Shown: piece by piece, positions 9,065 to 19,325 of the stretch
How positions within the stretch are numbered: the first letter of the stretch is position 1
How the letters are laid out: the number at the start of each line of letters is the position of its first letter
Origin: Cryptomeria japonica
Taxonomy: Eukaryota; Streptophyta; Pinopsida; Cupressales; Cupressaceae
Assembly: GCF_030272615.1 (NCBI RefSeq)
Contig: NC_081410.1
Coordinates: 285,819,957-285,883,956, forward strand
DNA: 64,000 nucleotides
Reading direction: 5' to 3'
Notes under the pieces: generated by a model
What the model was told of the DNA's origin: nothing
The model's database searches: none
Seen by the model: the letters and a program-made list of their open reading frames with translations, nothing else
Translations under genes and position numbers: made by a program

Positions 9065-11749
9065 ATGAGTTTTACAACAATAAGCCCTACTTACACTATT
9101 CCCGTTAGACGAAGCCGTAGAATTAAGTCCTTCCGAGGTTTAACTACCGAGGAGATGGAACCTAATTTGAGTAGCCTCTTTAACGAGGTCATGGGTAATT
9201 CCTCTAATCCTCCTAATGATGAAGAAGCTCCCCATGAAGTTTCTGTTGAACAACTTTCCAAATTGGATAACCAATTTGATGATTTTCACCAATGGATGTC
9301 TCATGAGTATCCCGATAGTCAAGCTCTTCCTTTAATTGAGGGTCTAAAACGTATGCTTCAAAGTGATAAGAATGGAATTGATGTTTTGTGTGGTATTGCA
9401 CACATTGTGGATTCGAATGTGATGCCTATGAAGAGTTGTGCTGAATCTTTAGGTTATACACAACCTCCTACACAAGTCAATCATTCTATTCCTTTGACCA
9501 CTTCTATTGCTAGTTTACCTACCTTTACATCAAACATCATGGCTACCTCCATACAAGACATTCCTCCTGTGATCACTAGTCATGGGGGCAATCCTCCTTC
9601 TTCAATTAACCCTATTCCTTCATTCAATCCGACTTCTTCATTCATTCCTTCAATAAGTGTTCCTATTACATCTTCACAAATGAACATGACGCAAGGGGGC
9701 AATTCATTTAACCATTCCATTCCTCCTTGTAGTGTTCCTCCTATCCAATCATCTCCTATGGTTGACTATCATAGGGTCCCACCACCTTACTCTTTACCTT
9801 CTTTCAATAACATCACACCTCCATCTCAATCTAACACACCTAATATGAACTCTTCGACTGAAGCTACCATTAATAATCTTGCACAAACTATCTCTTCTTT
9901 ACAGCAACAAATTGTCTCTATGAATCAATCTAAGTTTAGTGTGCCCACATTTGATGTTGCGAGCCCACTTTCTCTTGACATTGTTCGAGCTATTCCTCCT
10001 AAACATGTTGAAATCCCGCATTTTGAGCTTTATAATGGTAAAGGAGATCCTCTAACACATGTTAAGACTTTTCAAACAATATGTACTGATTTTGCTTATG
10101 ACCAAAGGTTGCTTGCAAAACTATTCACCAGAACATTAAGAGACAAAGCCCTACAATGGTATTGCTCGTTGCCTTCTTATTCTATTACTTCTTTCGAACA
10201 ACTTGCAAATGCTTTTATTCAACAATTTCAAAACAACATAAGTCCTAAAGTTACTTTGATTGATTTAATGCATTGTAAACAAGGTGTTAAAGAAAAAGTG
10301 ACTGATTTCATTGGTAGATATAAGCATTGGTATGCTCAAATTTCTTTTCCAGTGCCTGATAATGATATTCAAAGAATCTTTATTTCTAATTTGCAAAAAG
10401 ATATTCGAGACAAACTTCTGTTTTTTGAGTTTACTTCTTTCCAACAGTTGTGCGCCACTCTTCACAATTATCAACTGACTGTGAGTCAAATGGAACAATC
10501 ACATCCTATGGCTCCGAGTGATAAGGGTGATAGCAATCAACAACCATTTGGAAAGTTTAAACCAAACAGAGATTCCATCAAATTCAATGAAAACATCATC
10601 AACAACAATGTGAATGCAACATCAGGTGTGCCTCCTATTTCTAAATTTTTCAAGAAAGAAAGAAAGTATACTCCTTTGAATGAATCATTGCATAGTATTA
10701 TGAATAAGTTATTGGAACAAAATGTGCTTACTCTTCCTCCTATAAGACAAATTGATCCTGCAAAGATTACTTCACCTTATTTTGATCACAAATCTTTTTG
10801 TCACTTTCATCGTCAGCCTGGGCATGATACTGAAAAATGTTTTTCTTTAAAGGGTAAAATTCAAGATTTGATTGATAATAATACTATTTCTGTTTCTGGA
10901 GTGAATGATAAAGGCAACACATCTGTAGCTCCTCCTAACCAAAATCTTCAGATTTTTACTGATCCATTACCTTCTCATACCTCTCATACCTCTAATGCGA
11001 TTGAGGCTAATGATTCCTCTTTCTCATCTGATGGTCTTATGTCTATGACTCCGAATGTGATTAACTTTGTAGAGCAACAAGAAAACCCTAAAGAACCTTC
11101 CATCACATTTGATTCTAGTGAAACCATTAGAGCACCTGATGGTCCTTTATATGTAGTTGCAAAAGTTAAAAATACACCTTGCCGTGGAGTGCTTATTGAT
11201 CCTTCGTGCATGGTGAATGTTATTACTGAAGAATTTCTTTTTACTTTGCAATTGAATCAAGTGATCTATGACAAAACAAATGTGATTGTGAAACTATTTG
11301 ATGCATTTTCTTCTCCCGCAATTGGTTCTATTACATTGCCTATTGAGGTCCATAATAAATCTCTTGATGTGAACTTTGCTATTATTCCTTCTTCCGAACA
11401 ATTTCGTGTGAAGCTTGGCTATCCTTGGCTATCTTCCATGAAAGCTATTGCTTCTCCTATTCATAAGTGTTTGAAATTTCCCCACAATGGTGAAGTTGTT
11501 ACTGTCAATCATAGTCTCTTTAAACCAGCTGAAAGAACTTCTAGTGTTCCTATACATTACTTTTGGCCTAAACAATTCCAATCTCTTCCTCCGCGAAGTG
11601 ATCATCTTTTCAAATCTTATCAAAAGTGGAAAACAGATATGATCCTATCTCTAAGTGAACCTAGAACACCTAAACTTGACATTCCTATCATTCTTGAGAA
11701 GGAAGTTCTTCCTTTGAAAGATAAAACTAATGTCTTTCCTCAAGAATAA
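9065..11749 (+). CDS. gag-pro: Gag-protease polyprotein of element B (894 aa, open)
   Basis: Encodes the retrotransposon particle protein fused to a retropepsin-like domain. ATG at 9065 opens an 894-codon frame. Residues 1-130 are a charged N-terminal region; 135-265 are Pro/Ser/Thr-rich; about 268-290 look coiled-coil ('NNLAQTISSLQQQIVSM'); about 315-485 form the gag core with 'GKGDPLTHVKTF' and 'ALQWYCSLP'. A zinc-finger-like C-X2-H-X4-H-X4-C motif uses C579, H582, H587 and C592. About 690-830 resemble a Tat protease, ending in 'GYPWLSSMKAI' and 'HKCLKFPHNGE', but the catalytic loop reads L-I-D-P-S-C (D712) instead of D-[ST/G]-G. Whether the protease works is doubtful. The frame continues past the TAA as a further reading to 12517. 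No RT follows. Confidence 0.92.
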   Translation: MSFTTISPTYTIPVRRSRRIKSFRGLTTEEMEPNLSSLFNEVMGNSSNPPNDEEAPHEVSVEQLSKLDNQFDDFHQWMSHEYPDSQALPLIEGLKRMLQSDKNGIDVLCGIAHIVDSNVMPMKSCAESLGYTQPPTQVNHSIPLTTSIASLPTFTSNIMATSIQDIPPVITSHGGNPPSSINPIPSFNPTSSFIPSISVPITSSQMNMTQGGNSFNHSIPPCSVPPIQSSPMVDYHRVPPPYSLPSFNNITPPSQSNTPNMNSSTEATINNLAQTISSLQQQIVSMNQSKFSVPTFDVASPLSLDIVRAIPPKHVEIPHFELYNGKGDPLTHVKTFQTICTDFAYDQRLLAKLFTRTLRDKALQWYCSLPSYSITSFEQLANAFIQQFQNNISPKVTLIDLMHCKQGVKEKVTDFIGRYKHWYAQISFPVPDNDIQRIFISNLQKDIRDKLLFFEFTSFQQLCATLHNYQLTVSQMEQSHPMAPSDKGDSNQQPFGKFKPNRDSIKFNENIINNNVNATSGVPPISKFFKKERKYTPLNESLHSIMNKLLEQNVLTLPPIRQIDPAKITSPYFDHKSFCHFHRQPGHDTEKCFSLKGKIQDLIDNNTISVSGVNDKGNTSVAPPNQNLQIFTDPLPSHTSHTSNAIEANDSSFSSDGLMSMTPNVINFVEQQENPKEPSITFDSSETIRAPDGPLYVVAKVKNTPCRGVLIDPSCMVNVITEEFLFTLQLNQVIYDKTNVIVKLFDAFSSPAIGSITLPIEVHNKSLDVNFAIIPSSEQFRVKLGYPWLSSMKAIASPIHKCLKFPHNGEVVTVNHSLFKPAERTSSVPIHYFWPKQFQSLPPRSDHLFKSYQKWKTDMILSLSEPRTPKLDIPIILEKEVLPLKDKTNVFPQE

Positions 11750-12517
11750 TCTCAACCCGTTCCTATGGATGTAACTATGTCTATACCTAATAAATCTTCT
11801 AAAAGTAGACCTATCCCTCCTTGTCATGATGGACTTGGTCTTCTTCCTAAACCAAAAATTCCTCCTTTATATGGAGCAGTTCCTCCTCCTTCTTTTTATA
11901 GAGAGAAGAGACCTTCTTCTTCTCCTATTATCCAGCCTAAGAGACCACAACCTAAACACCCAAGTGATAAGGATGAGAACATTCCTCCTCCTCTATCTTC
12001 TACACTTCCTACTAAGACTAGATGTAATCGTTCTGCATGGGAATGCTGACGAAAGCGTCGTCTTAGGGCTCAAGCAGCTGCTTCTCAAACTTTACAATCT
12101 CCAAAAACACCTTCAACAAGCATTATTCCATTTTCTCCTCAGCCGGATATTGAGCCTAAATTTCCTAAACATAAGATGCATGATGGTCTTGATCCTGTGC
12201 GAGTTAAAGATCCTATTTTTATAAATCTTGATGATGATATAGATGAAAATGTTATTCATGATGAAAATGTTACTCCTCTTGCTTCTGATAGTGAATATGA
12301 ACTTGTTGATGTTGATAACCATTTATCTAATGAATTTTCTAAAGCACTTATCCTAGCTCCTAGACAAGAACAATGTGGCTCGGAACATGAACATAGCCCT
12401 TGTTTGGATCTTGTGATAGCTCCATCTGCTGTGTTGGATGTTCCTCCTCTAGCGTGTTCCCTGCCTTCCCGAAACATTGATCAGCAAGATTGGGGGGTAG
12501 ATGACATGCTAGACTAG
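11750..12517 (+). pseudogene. C-terminal continuation of the element B polyprotein frame
   Basis: Exactly in frame with the gag-protease ORF: after the TAA at 11747 the frame is open to a TGA at 12047, then open again to a TAG at 12517, about 255 further codons. The first part is Pro-rich ('PIPPCHDGLGLLPKPKIPP'), followed by a basic 'RKRRLRAQAAAS' stretch and an acidic part with 'NLDDDIDENVIHDENV'. I know no family for it; it occupies the place where the protease-RT linker would be. The two stops look like point mutations of one long frame of about 1150 codons, but separate translation of the pieces cannot be excluded. Confidence 0.7.
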
Positions 12518-13246
12518 TTACATTAGCATGGCAGATTCTCTCCCCCTCCCTTTTGTTACTTCTTCTATATGTTATTCTCATTCTTCTATTTGTCGTCCTT
12601 AGTGTTGTCTACTTGAGGACGATGCAAAGCATTGAGATCTCTTTGGTCTCTCTCATGTTGACTCAAAAGACACATGTGTTCCCTTCTTCTAGGTGACCTT
12701 CCTTGATTGGGGAATGAAGAACAATTATGCATACATACATATGATATATATACATGACTTATCATACAGCATACTGACCCTAAGGAAAGCGAAGTCACCT
12801 CGTGCTTTGTGTTTTGTGTCTATTATCCTTGGGTTTATCTCACACTTGGGGGCTAAATCTTTGCGATAACGTGCTCCTTTTCCTTTCTCATTTCTTATGT
12901 GTATCACTACGTTAAAACAATCACCCCCGTTGAGGCATGTGCGATCGCTTTAACGTAGGGGGGCATACACCCTGTCTATCCTTTCAAGATACTTGAAAAT
13001 TTCTTGGCGAACTTAGCTTTGCCTTGAAAATTTTTGGTATTTCTTTTGCATGACTCATAGTGAGAGAACCTTACTACTGACAGTCATGGTTCTTCCTCGT
13101 GATCTTCCCTTTTACTTTGTCAATCGAAGTCGTAAGATCCTTAGTCCACTGGGGGCTTGGTGTGTCTTGCCGCCTTGACGTGGTGAAAGTCTTTCAATAT
13201 TGTTTCCTTGTACTTTACCGGAAGTATGAGCATACATACTCCCGCT
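12518..13246 (+). other. 3' untranslated region of element B, no gene
   Basis: 729 bp between the polyprotein frame and the polypurine tract. Only shadow ORFs on both strands; no repeat or RNA gene seen. Confidence 0.7.
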
Positions 13247-13261
13247 AAAGTGGGGGCTAAA
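13247..13261 (+). other. Polypurine tract of element B
   Basis: AAAGTGGGGGCTAAA directly before TGTAGCG of the 3' LTR; primer site for plus-strand DNA synthesis. Confidence 0.85.
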
Positions 13262-14493
13262 TGTAGCGTCCTAAAATTGCGACACTTGCAATTTCGACTG
13301 CATTTCGGTCTTCACGATGGCGACGCAACACGCAACCTAAATGGAGACCCTGAAACTTGCTCACGACACTGAAAACTACATTTTTCAAGCACCATTGGCC
13401 TGAACCTCCTTGCACCCCGCTGTCCCGGAGGTGGGACCAGAGCGCCCAGCGTCCTGGTCCCTCAGGACCAGGGCGCCCAGCGCCCTGGTCCCTGGGTCCT
13501 ATTTTGGGCCCGGTTTCCTAAGTGATATCGGGTCTTTTTGATTGCAATTTGGAAATATACTTCCCTGGTCGGCCTAAGGTCGGGAAAATCAGTCTATCAG
13601 CCCTAATTGACAAGTATATAAACTACATTTTTCTCTCTCATTTGGGATAGATGAAGAGGATATCTGTACAAAGCGTGGAAACTATACTCAAGCATTCAAG
13701 CATTCAAGAAATTGATCATTCCAAGTCTCCATTCAAGGCTAAGTGTTGCATTCAAGTCAAGGATTCAACCATTGAAGAGGAGATCACTTATTACATGCTA
13801 CACACTACAACATACAACATCTAAACCTTCGCACATAAGGATACCAACATCCTTAGAACAAGGTATTAGTACTTGTTTTACATTACAGTCATTTACATTT
13901 ACAGCACTTGCTCATTTCTTGGTTAATTCCAAAACCGGGGTTTGACCTAAAGGCAAACCCCTAATCCCTAACCCCCCAATCATCTTCGCTTTTCTGTGTG
14001 TAGGTTGCAGGTACGCAGCTGAGATTGAAGATCTGGAATCCTTGTGCCGAGATGAACAGATCCCCCTTCGTTTCGTGGATTTTTCGGAGGACCGTGGCGC
14101 CGGGCGCCATCGTCCCGACAACTTTTTCTCAAATTTGCAAGACAGCGCCGTATCGACATTCTACTGCTAATTCCAGGTCCGCAGCTTCATCCTATAACCT
14201 AAACTCAGTTTATAAGCGAATCTTTATGACTTTCTATGCATCCTTAGCTTAATTTCCTTAATCAACATTCTTTACAAAAGAGGGTAGCTTTGCTTTCCAA
14301 ACCCTTGAAATTCATTTAGCATCCAATCTTATATTGTGTGGGATTGAATCTTATGAGTTTCAACCCCTCTTTTGAATGTAAAGTCTTCCCCCTAAGTGAA
14401 AACCCATCGAATCCTAGCGAACCTCCCTTCTCTCTCCTCGGAGTTAGAAGAGGGGAGACCAACTAGGGTTCGACCTTGATTTTCCGCTTTACA
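13262..14493 (+). repeat. 3' LTR of element B
   Basis: 1232 bp, near-identical to the 5' LTR apart from about 28 substitutions and one missing 31-bp minisatellite unit. Ends CGCTTTACA, followed by the second GCATC. Confidence 0.95.
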
Positions 14494-14498
14494 GCATC
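14494..14498. repeat. Target site duplication of element B, right copy (GCATC)
   Basis: Matches 6623-6627. From here the interrupted reading frame of element A resumes (Ala-Ser-Asn-Glu-Tyr). Confidence 0.93.
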
Positions 14499-15276
14499 AA
14501 ATGAGTATGTTTCCACCATAAGAATAAAGGGACAAGGTCCTTCTTGCGCAGTCAACACTCGTCGATCCAAAATAGTCCTAAAAGGAACTCCTACAATTCC
14601 TCCCAAATCAACTCCTACGAGTCAGTATAATCTCCTAGATCATCTAGGAAAGACACTTGCACAAATATCAATTCTTGAGTTGTTGAAAATGTCCCCTATG
14701 CATCGCGCAGTCCTAGATAAATCTTTAACTGAGTCCACCATCTTGATAGACATTGATGTTGACCAGTTTCAAACCTGAATTGGACATCTCGCCGTTTCCC
14801 AACATGTTGCCTTTTCTGATAAAGATATTTCCCCTGATAAGCTCCCTCATAATGATCCTTTACATCTTGAAGTCTTTGTCCATAATTGCAAGATCCAATG
14901 AGTCTTGATAGATGGCGGAGCAGGTCTTAACATCTGTACCTTGAGAGTAGTCATTGGTCTTGGTTATATAGAAAATGACATTGATTCTTCCAGAAGAATA
15001 ACAATCAAAGCATATGATGATGCAGAGCGCCCATCTAAAGGGGTGATTTCATTGCCTATCAGAGTAGGTCCAATGATAGAAAACACTTTCCTGCAGGTCC
15101 TAGACCTCGATCTCCCTTACAATATGATTCTTGGCCATCTGTGGATCCGCGCAATGAAAGCAGTTCCATCTACTTATCATCAGTGTTTAAAATATCCTTA
15201 CAATGGGACTGAGATAACAATTTTAGGAGATTGTAATCCATTTCAATTTTGTGCTAATCTTAAGGATTCCCTGTAG
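14494..15276 (+). pseudogene. pro: Aspartic protease region of element A (broken)
   Basis: Continues the frame of 6248-6622 once element B is removed. Retropepsin cleaving the Gag-Pol polyprotein. The catalytic loop is I-D-G-G-A-G-L-N-I with Asp at 14911-14913, the form common in Tat elements, followed by 'NMILGHLWIRAMKAVPSTYH', the flap-to-end pattern of this family. In-frame stops: TGA near 14776, TGA near 14899 (four residues before the catalytic Asp) and TAG at 15274. Confidence 0.87.
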
Positions 15277-16500
15277 CAACAAGTCCCAGTCAATAGAGAG
15301 GCCCACTCACATAATTATGTGGATCCTAATAAGTTGTTAGATGTTGTCAAAGGAAAATTGAAGATATAGGACCAAGGATGCGGAGAGTATTCAATGGCTC
15401 AAACATTCCTCATTGGGAATTTACCAATATCTCCAAAATCACATGGCAAACCACATTTATTGCAAAAGGAACCTACGACAATCATTCAATATCAGCCCCC
15501 CACTACATTTACAAAATGGGGTGAACTTAACAAGGAAACTTTGGATGATGATGTAACATATTGGCTTTATAAGGATCAAACTGATACACCACTTGTCAAA
15601 TTGCCAGTGGAACGGTATGGAAAAGAGTTTACTATAATGCAGAAAAAGGGATATGATGGCTATAGTGGTTTAGGCCCTGACAAGAAAGGAAGACTAGAAC
15701 ATATTATACCTAAGATGCAACATCCAACTTTAGGGTTAGGTTTTGTACCATTGCGAATTGGAAGCTCATCTACCAAAGTGACCACATGTGGAAAGGGGCA
15801 TGACTCTGATGATGAAACAACACCTGAGGATACCCAAACTAAAACTGATTCCAATGAATGGGAGTGGAGTTCCTTTTCTTCTAGCTCCTATGCCCTTGAA
15901 AATGTTTTCCTTGACCCTGATCATTTTCCCATGGAAGAAAAACATGAAATAACTCCCCCTCCCAAAACGTGTCCTAATGCTTGGATAGAGTCATTTTGGG
16001 ACCCAAGCTCTGAATCAGATACGAGCAGTTTAGACAGTGATACCATGGACATTTTTATCCTTACCATCTTGGTCCTAACTCTCCTTGAAACCGATGATGA
16101 CATGCACCTTGTCTATCCACAGCTTATCCAACATGACCAACAAGAACCACTCAAATTGGATTGTTTTCAAAATGACGAAGCCATTGCAGAATTCCTTGGA
16201 CTATGGGAAGGCATGCCACGAGGTGATCATAAGGTAGGGTTTGCTATTGATTTAGATTCCACAAAATATTTTGGGGAGTCAACTCCATCTTCTAGTCATA
16301 AAAATGACAAAGAAAAAGAAAAAGTAAAAAATCAAAAGAATGGGTCTTTGAGTGAAAACTGTAAGGCACTCTCTGACCATGGAAAAGTAAAAATAAAAGA
16401 CGTACCTATGGGTGAAAAACTCTCTGAGGCACCCAAAGGTGGAAGATTGGACATACCCTCATCAAGTCAGAATAAATCAGCATTGCTTGTGGAAATGATC
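15277..16500 (+). pseudogene. Protease-RT linker of element A with a G-patch-like motif
   Basis: Same frame as the protease, one TAG near 15367, then open from the ATG at 15394. Near 15643-15750 it reads 'KKGYDGYSGLGPDKKGRLEH' followed by 'LGLGFVP', matching the glycine pattern of G-patch domains, which bind RNA or RNA helicases and are known between protease and RT in Tat-like polyproteins. The rest is acidic and Ser-rich with Lys-rich runs near 16290-16440. Function beyond spacing is not known. Confidence 0.75.
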
Positions 16501-17600
16501 GAAGAGATAAATTTGGGTACACCTGACAACCCTAAGGTCATTCATTTCGGTGCTTCTCTACCAAAACAAGAAAAGATAGATTTTGTCAATTTCTTTCTTG
16601 AGAAGAAGATCAATTTTGCATGGTCTTATGCAAATATGCCTAGCCTTGATCTAGAATTAGTCATTCATCACTTGCCATTAAAACCAGATGCCAAGCCTGT
16701 CAAACAAAAACTCAGAAAGATGCATCCCCAGGTGGCTCTCTTAGTCAAAGTAGAACTCAAAAAATTATTAGATGTGGGCTTTATCAGACCAATTGATTAT
16801 GCAGATTGGATTTCAAATTTGGTACCAGTTAGCAAAGTAACTGGGGGCATCAAAATCTATATGAATTTTAGGGATCTCAATAAAGCATACCCTAAAGATG
16901 ACTTTCCATTGCCGAATATAGACATCACAGTTGACATGACTGCCAGATATGAGATGCTATCATTGATTGATGGTTTTTCCGAATATAATCAAATTCGCAT
17001 TGCTCATGAAGATCAACATAAGATTGCATTCACATGTGCTTGGGGTACCTACTACTGGAATGTGATGCCCTTTGGCCTTAAAAATGCTGGAGCAACATAT
17101 CAAAGAGCTATGACAACAATTTTCCATGATTTTATGCATACTTTGATGGAAGACTATGTTGATGACCTATTATGCAAATTCGTCATAGTCATCTATCCAT
17201 CCTTGGCCCAATCTTTGATCGAATGGAAACCTACAAGCTCAGACTCAACCTAAAGAAATGTGTCTTTGGTGTTAGAACCGACAAATTATTAGGGTACATT
17301 GTTTCTCACAGAGGCATAGTAGACCCAGAAAAATTTAAAGCAATAATGGATATGCCTCCTCCTTCCAATATTTGTCAACTAAGAAGTCTACAAGGGAAGT
17401 TACAGTCATTCTGTCAGTTTATAGCTCACTTGGCAGACAAATGTCATCCCTTCCAACATTTATTGCATAAAGGTGTCACTTTTAAATGGATTGAGCAATG
17501 CCAATCAACATTTCAAACTCTCAAGGATTATTTGATGTTGCCACCTATTCTAATGCCTCCTATAGAAGGGAAGCCATTCATATTGTATATCTCTACAACT
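16501..17600 (+). pseudogene. RT: Reverse transcriptase domain of element A (frameshifted)
   Basis: RNA-dependent DNA polymerase. Motifs in order: 'LKKLLDVGFIRPI' near 16760, 'NFRDLNKAYPKDDFPLP' near 16865, 'MPFGLKNAGATYQRAM' near 17065-17112, and the catalytic Y-V-D-D at 17155-17166. Directly after it, near 17172-17182, a net one-base loss (or two-base gain) shifts the frame; the thumb side continues from 17172 as 'ETYKLRLNLKKCVFGV' and 'LLGYIVSHRGI'. The frameshift alone would stop a full Pol protein. Confidence 0.93.
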
Positions 17601-17990
17601 AAAACGGTACTAGGAGCTCTCTTAGCCCAACAAGATGAGAAAGGCAAAGAATAAGCTATTTATTATATCAGTCGGACACTAGTTGGCTATGAACTAAATT
17701 ATTCAACTATTGAATGGGCATGTTTAGCAGTGGTATTTGCAACACAGAAGCTTCAACACTATATGTTAAATCATCAGACATTGTTAGTTGCAAAAATTGA
17801 TCCCTTGAAATACTTGCTTAGCAGGGCAGCTTTGACAGGTCACCTGGCAAAGTGGGTTATGATCCTAAGTGAGTTTGATATTGAGTACATTGAGAGAAAG
17901 GCAATAAAAGGACAAATCATAACAGATCAACTTGTAGAGGCACCTATTCATGATGATCATCCAATGTTGATAGATTTCCTTGATGAATCA
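17560..17990 (+). pseudogene. RNH: First (retroviral-type) RNase H domain of element A
   Basis: Follows RT directly in the shifted frame with 'KPFILYISTTKTVLGALLAQ', a TAA at 17652, then 'STIEWACLAVVFATQKLQHY' and 'LAKWVMILSEFDIEYI'. The usual first Asp is replaced (Y-I-S), as is common in Tat elements whose second RNase H is thought to take over. Confidence 0.82.
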
Positions 17991-17994
17991 GTAT

Positions 17995-18420
17995 TTGCTC
18001 TTACTTCTTCTAAGGAATGGCAATTATACTTTGATGGATCTCACATAAAGTATGGCTCAGGAGCAGGTATATTGTTTATCACCCCTCAAGGAGATGCTAT
18101 CCCAAAGTCATATAGGATCACTTTCCATTGCACCAATAATATTGCAGAATACGAAGCTTTGGTCACAAGACTTAGAATAGAAATCCAATGGAACATTACA
18201 CATTTGCAAGTCTATGGAGATTCCCAGTTAGTCATCCATCTAGTGAATGATGACTATGCAACAAAAGATGACAATCTTCTTCCCTATGAGCATATGGTGG
18301 ATTTTTTCAAGACAAAATTTATTGATATCCATTTTAGTCAAGTTCCAAGAATCCAAAACAAGTCAGTAGATGCTATGGCAAGTATTGCTTCCATGTTAAA
18401 TATGCCCCACAATAGGGACA
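17995..18420 (+). pseudogene. aRNH: Second RNase H domain (archaeal type, Tat hallmark) of element A
   Basis: Reads 'WQLYFDGSHIKYGSGAGILF' (Asp codon at 18033), 'NNIAEYEALVTRLRIE' (Glu), 'LQVYGDSQLVIHLV' (Asp) and 'NKSVDAMASIAS' (last Asp). These are the four acidic positions of an RNase H fold. A second RNase H between the first one and integrase is the hallmark of the Tat lineage. No stop inside this domain. Confidence 0.9.
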
Positions 18421-18499
18421 GATGTGAATTTTTGGTCGAACAGTTGCTGGTGCCTTCTTTTGAAATTTTGACAGCAGATGTGATGTGTGTTCTTGTTAT

Positions 18500-19325
18500 C
18501 CCTAATTCCCCATGGTACAATGACATCTATCGGTATTTGAAATCCCAAACCTTACCACCTAACCTTTCCTCTAACCAACGTCGAGCCTTCATACATCAAA
18601 CTGCCAAATATGTCATCATCGCAGACACCCTTTACCATCGTTCCTTTGACCACACCCTCCTCAGGTGTTTGGATTCTGATGAGGCACAAACATCTTTATG
18701 CGAGGTTCATGATGGTATATGTGGGGGCCATTTCAATGGTCTGAGTCTAGCTAAAAAGTTGGTTCCTGCTTGATATTATTGGCCCACCATGGAAAAGGAT
18801 GCTCATGATTTTGTCAAGAAATGCTACAAATGTCAAATACATAGAAATTACATTCATGCGCTAGCCCAAGAACTGCACTCTGTCATATCTCCGTGGCCCT
18901 TTTCTCAATGGGGATTAGATCTTATTGGCAAGATTCACCCGACATCAGCAAACGGACACAAATTCATCATCACAGCCACAAAATACTTTACAAAATGGAT
19001 CGAGGCTATCCCTATGACCTATATCACTGGTGCTCAAATTTCAAAGTTTCTATTGAATTATATCATATGCAGATATGGGGTTCCCCTTGCAATAGTCACA
19101 GATAATGGTCGTCCATTCAAAAATAAAGATGTCAAGGAACTCTATGAAAAGTTTCGCATCCAACATCGTTTCTCCAGTCCTTACTATCCACAAAGTAATG
19201 GTCAAGCTAAAGCATCAAATAAAACCATCATTAAGATCTTGGAAAAGGTTGTCAATGATGTTGGTTGAGATTGGCATGTACAGTTAAATCTAGCACTATG
19301 GGCTTATCACACTTCCATCCGCACA
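18500..19325 (+). pseudogene. IN: Integrase of element A: zinc-binding and catalytic core (dead)
   Basis: Inserts element DNA into the host genome. The H-H-C-C zinc-binding module includes 'HDGICGGHFNGLSLAKKL' and 'CYKCQIH', with a TGA at 18771 between its halves. The core has Asp in 'GLDLIG' (18918-18920), Asp in 'TDNG' (19101-19103) and then, exactly 36 codons on (D-X35-E spacing), AAA (Lys, 19209-19211) in 'NGQAKASNK' where Glu is invariant. TGA at 19266 interrupts the frame again before 'DWHVQLNLALWAYHTSIRTP'. Confidence 0.92.

Larger units (their letters stand above)
6628..14493 (+). mobile_element. Element B: non-autonomous gag-protease LTR retrotransposon nested in element A
   Basis: 7866 bp: LTRs 6628-7889 and 13262-14493 (TGTAGCG to TTTACA), PBS 7893-7911, polypurine tract 13247-13261, GCATC target duplications. 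The internal region has a single coding frame (9065-12517) carrying Gag, a zinc-finger-like motif and a protease-like domain, but no RT, RNase H or integrase and no room for them. It must have been mobilised in trans by an autonomous relative; element A shares its primer-binding site. LTRs differ at about 28 positions by eye (about 2%), so B is younger than A. Removing B and one GCATC restores A's downstream frame. Confidence 0.94.
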
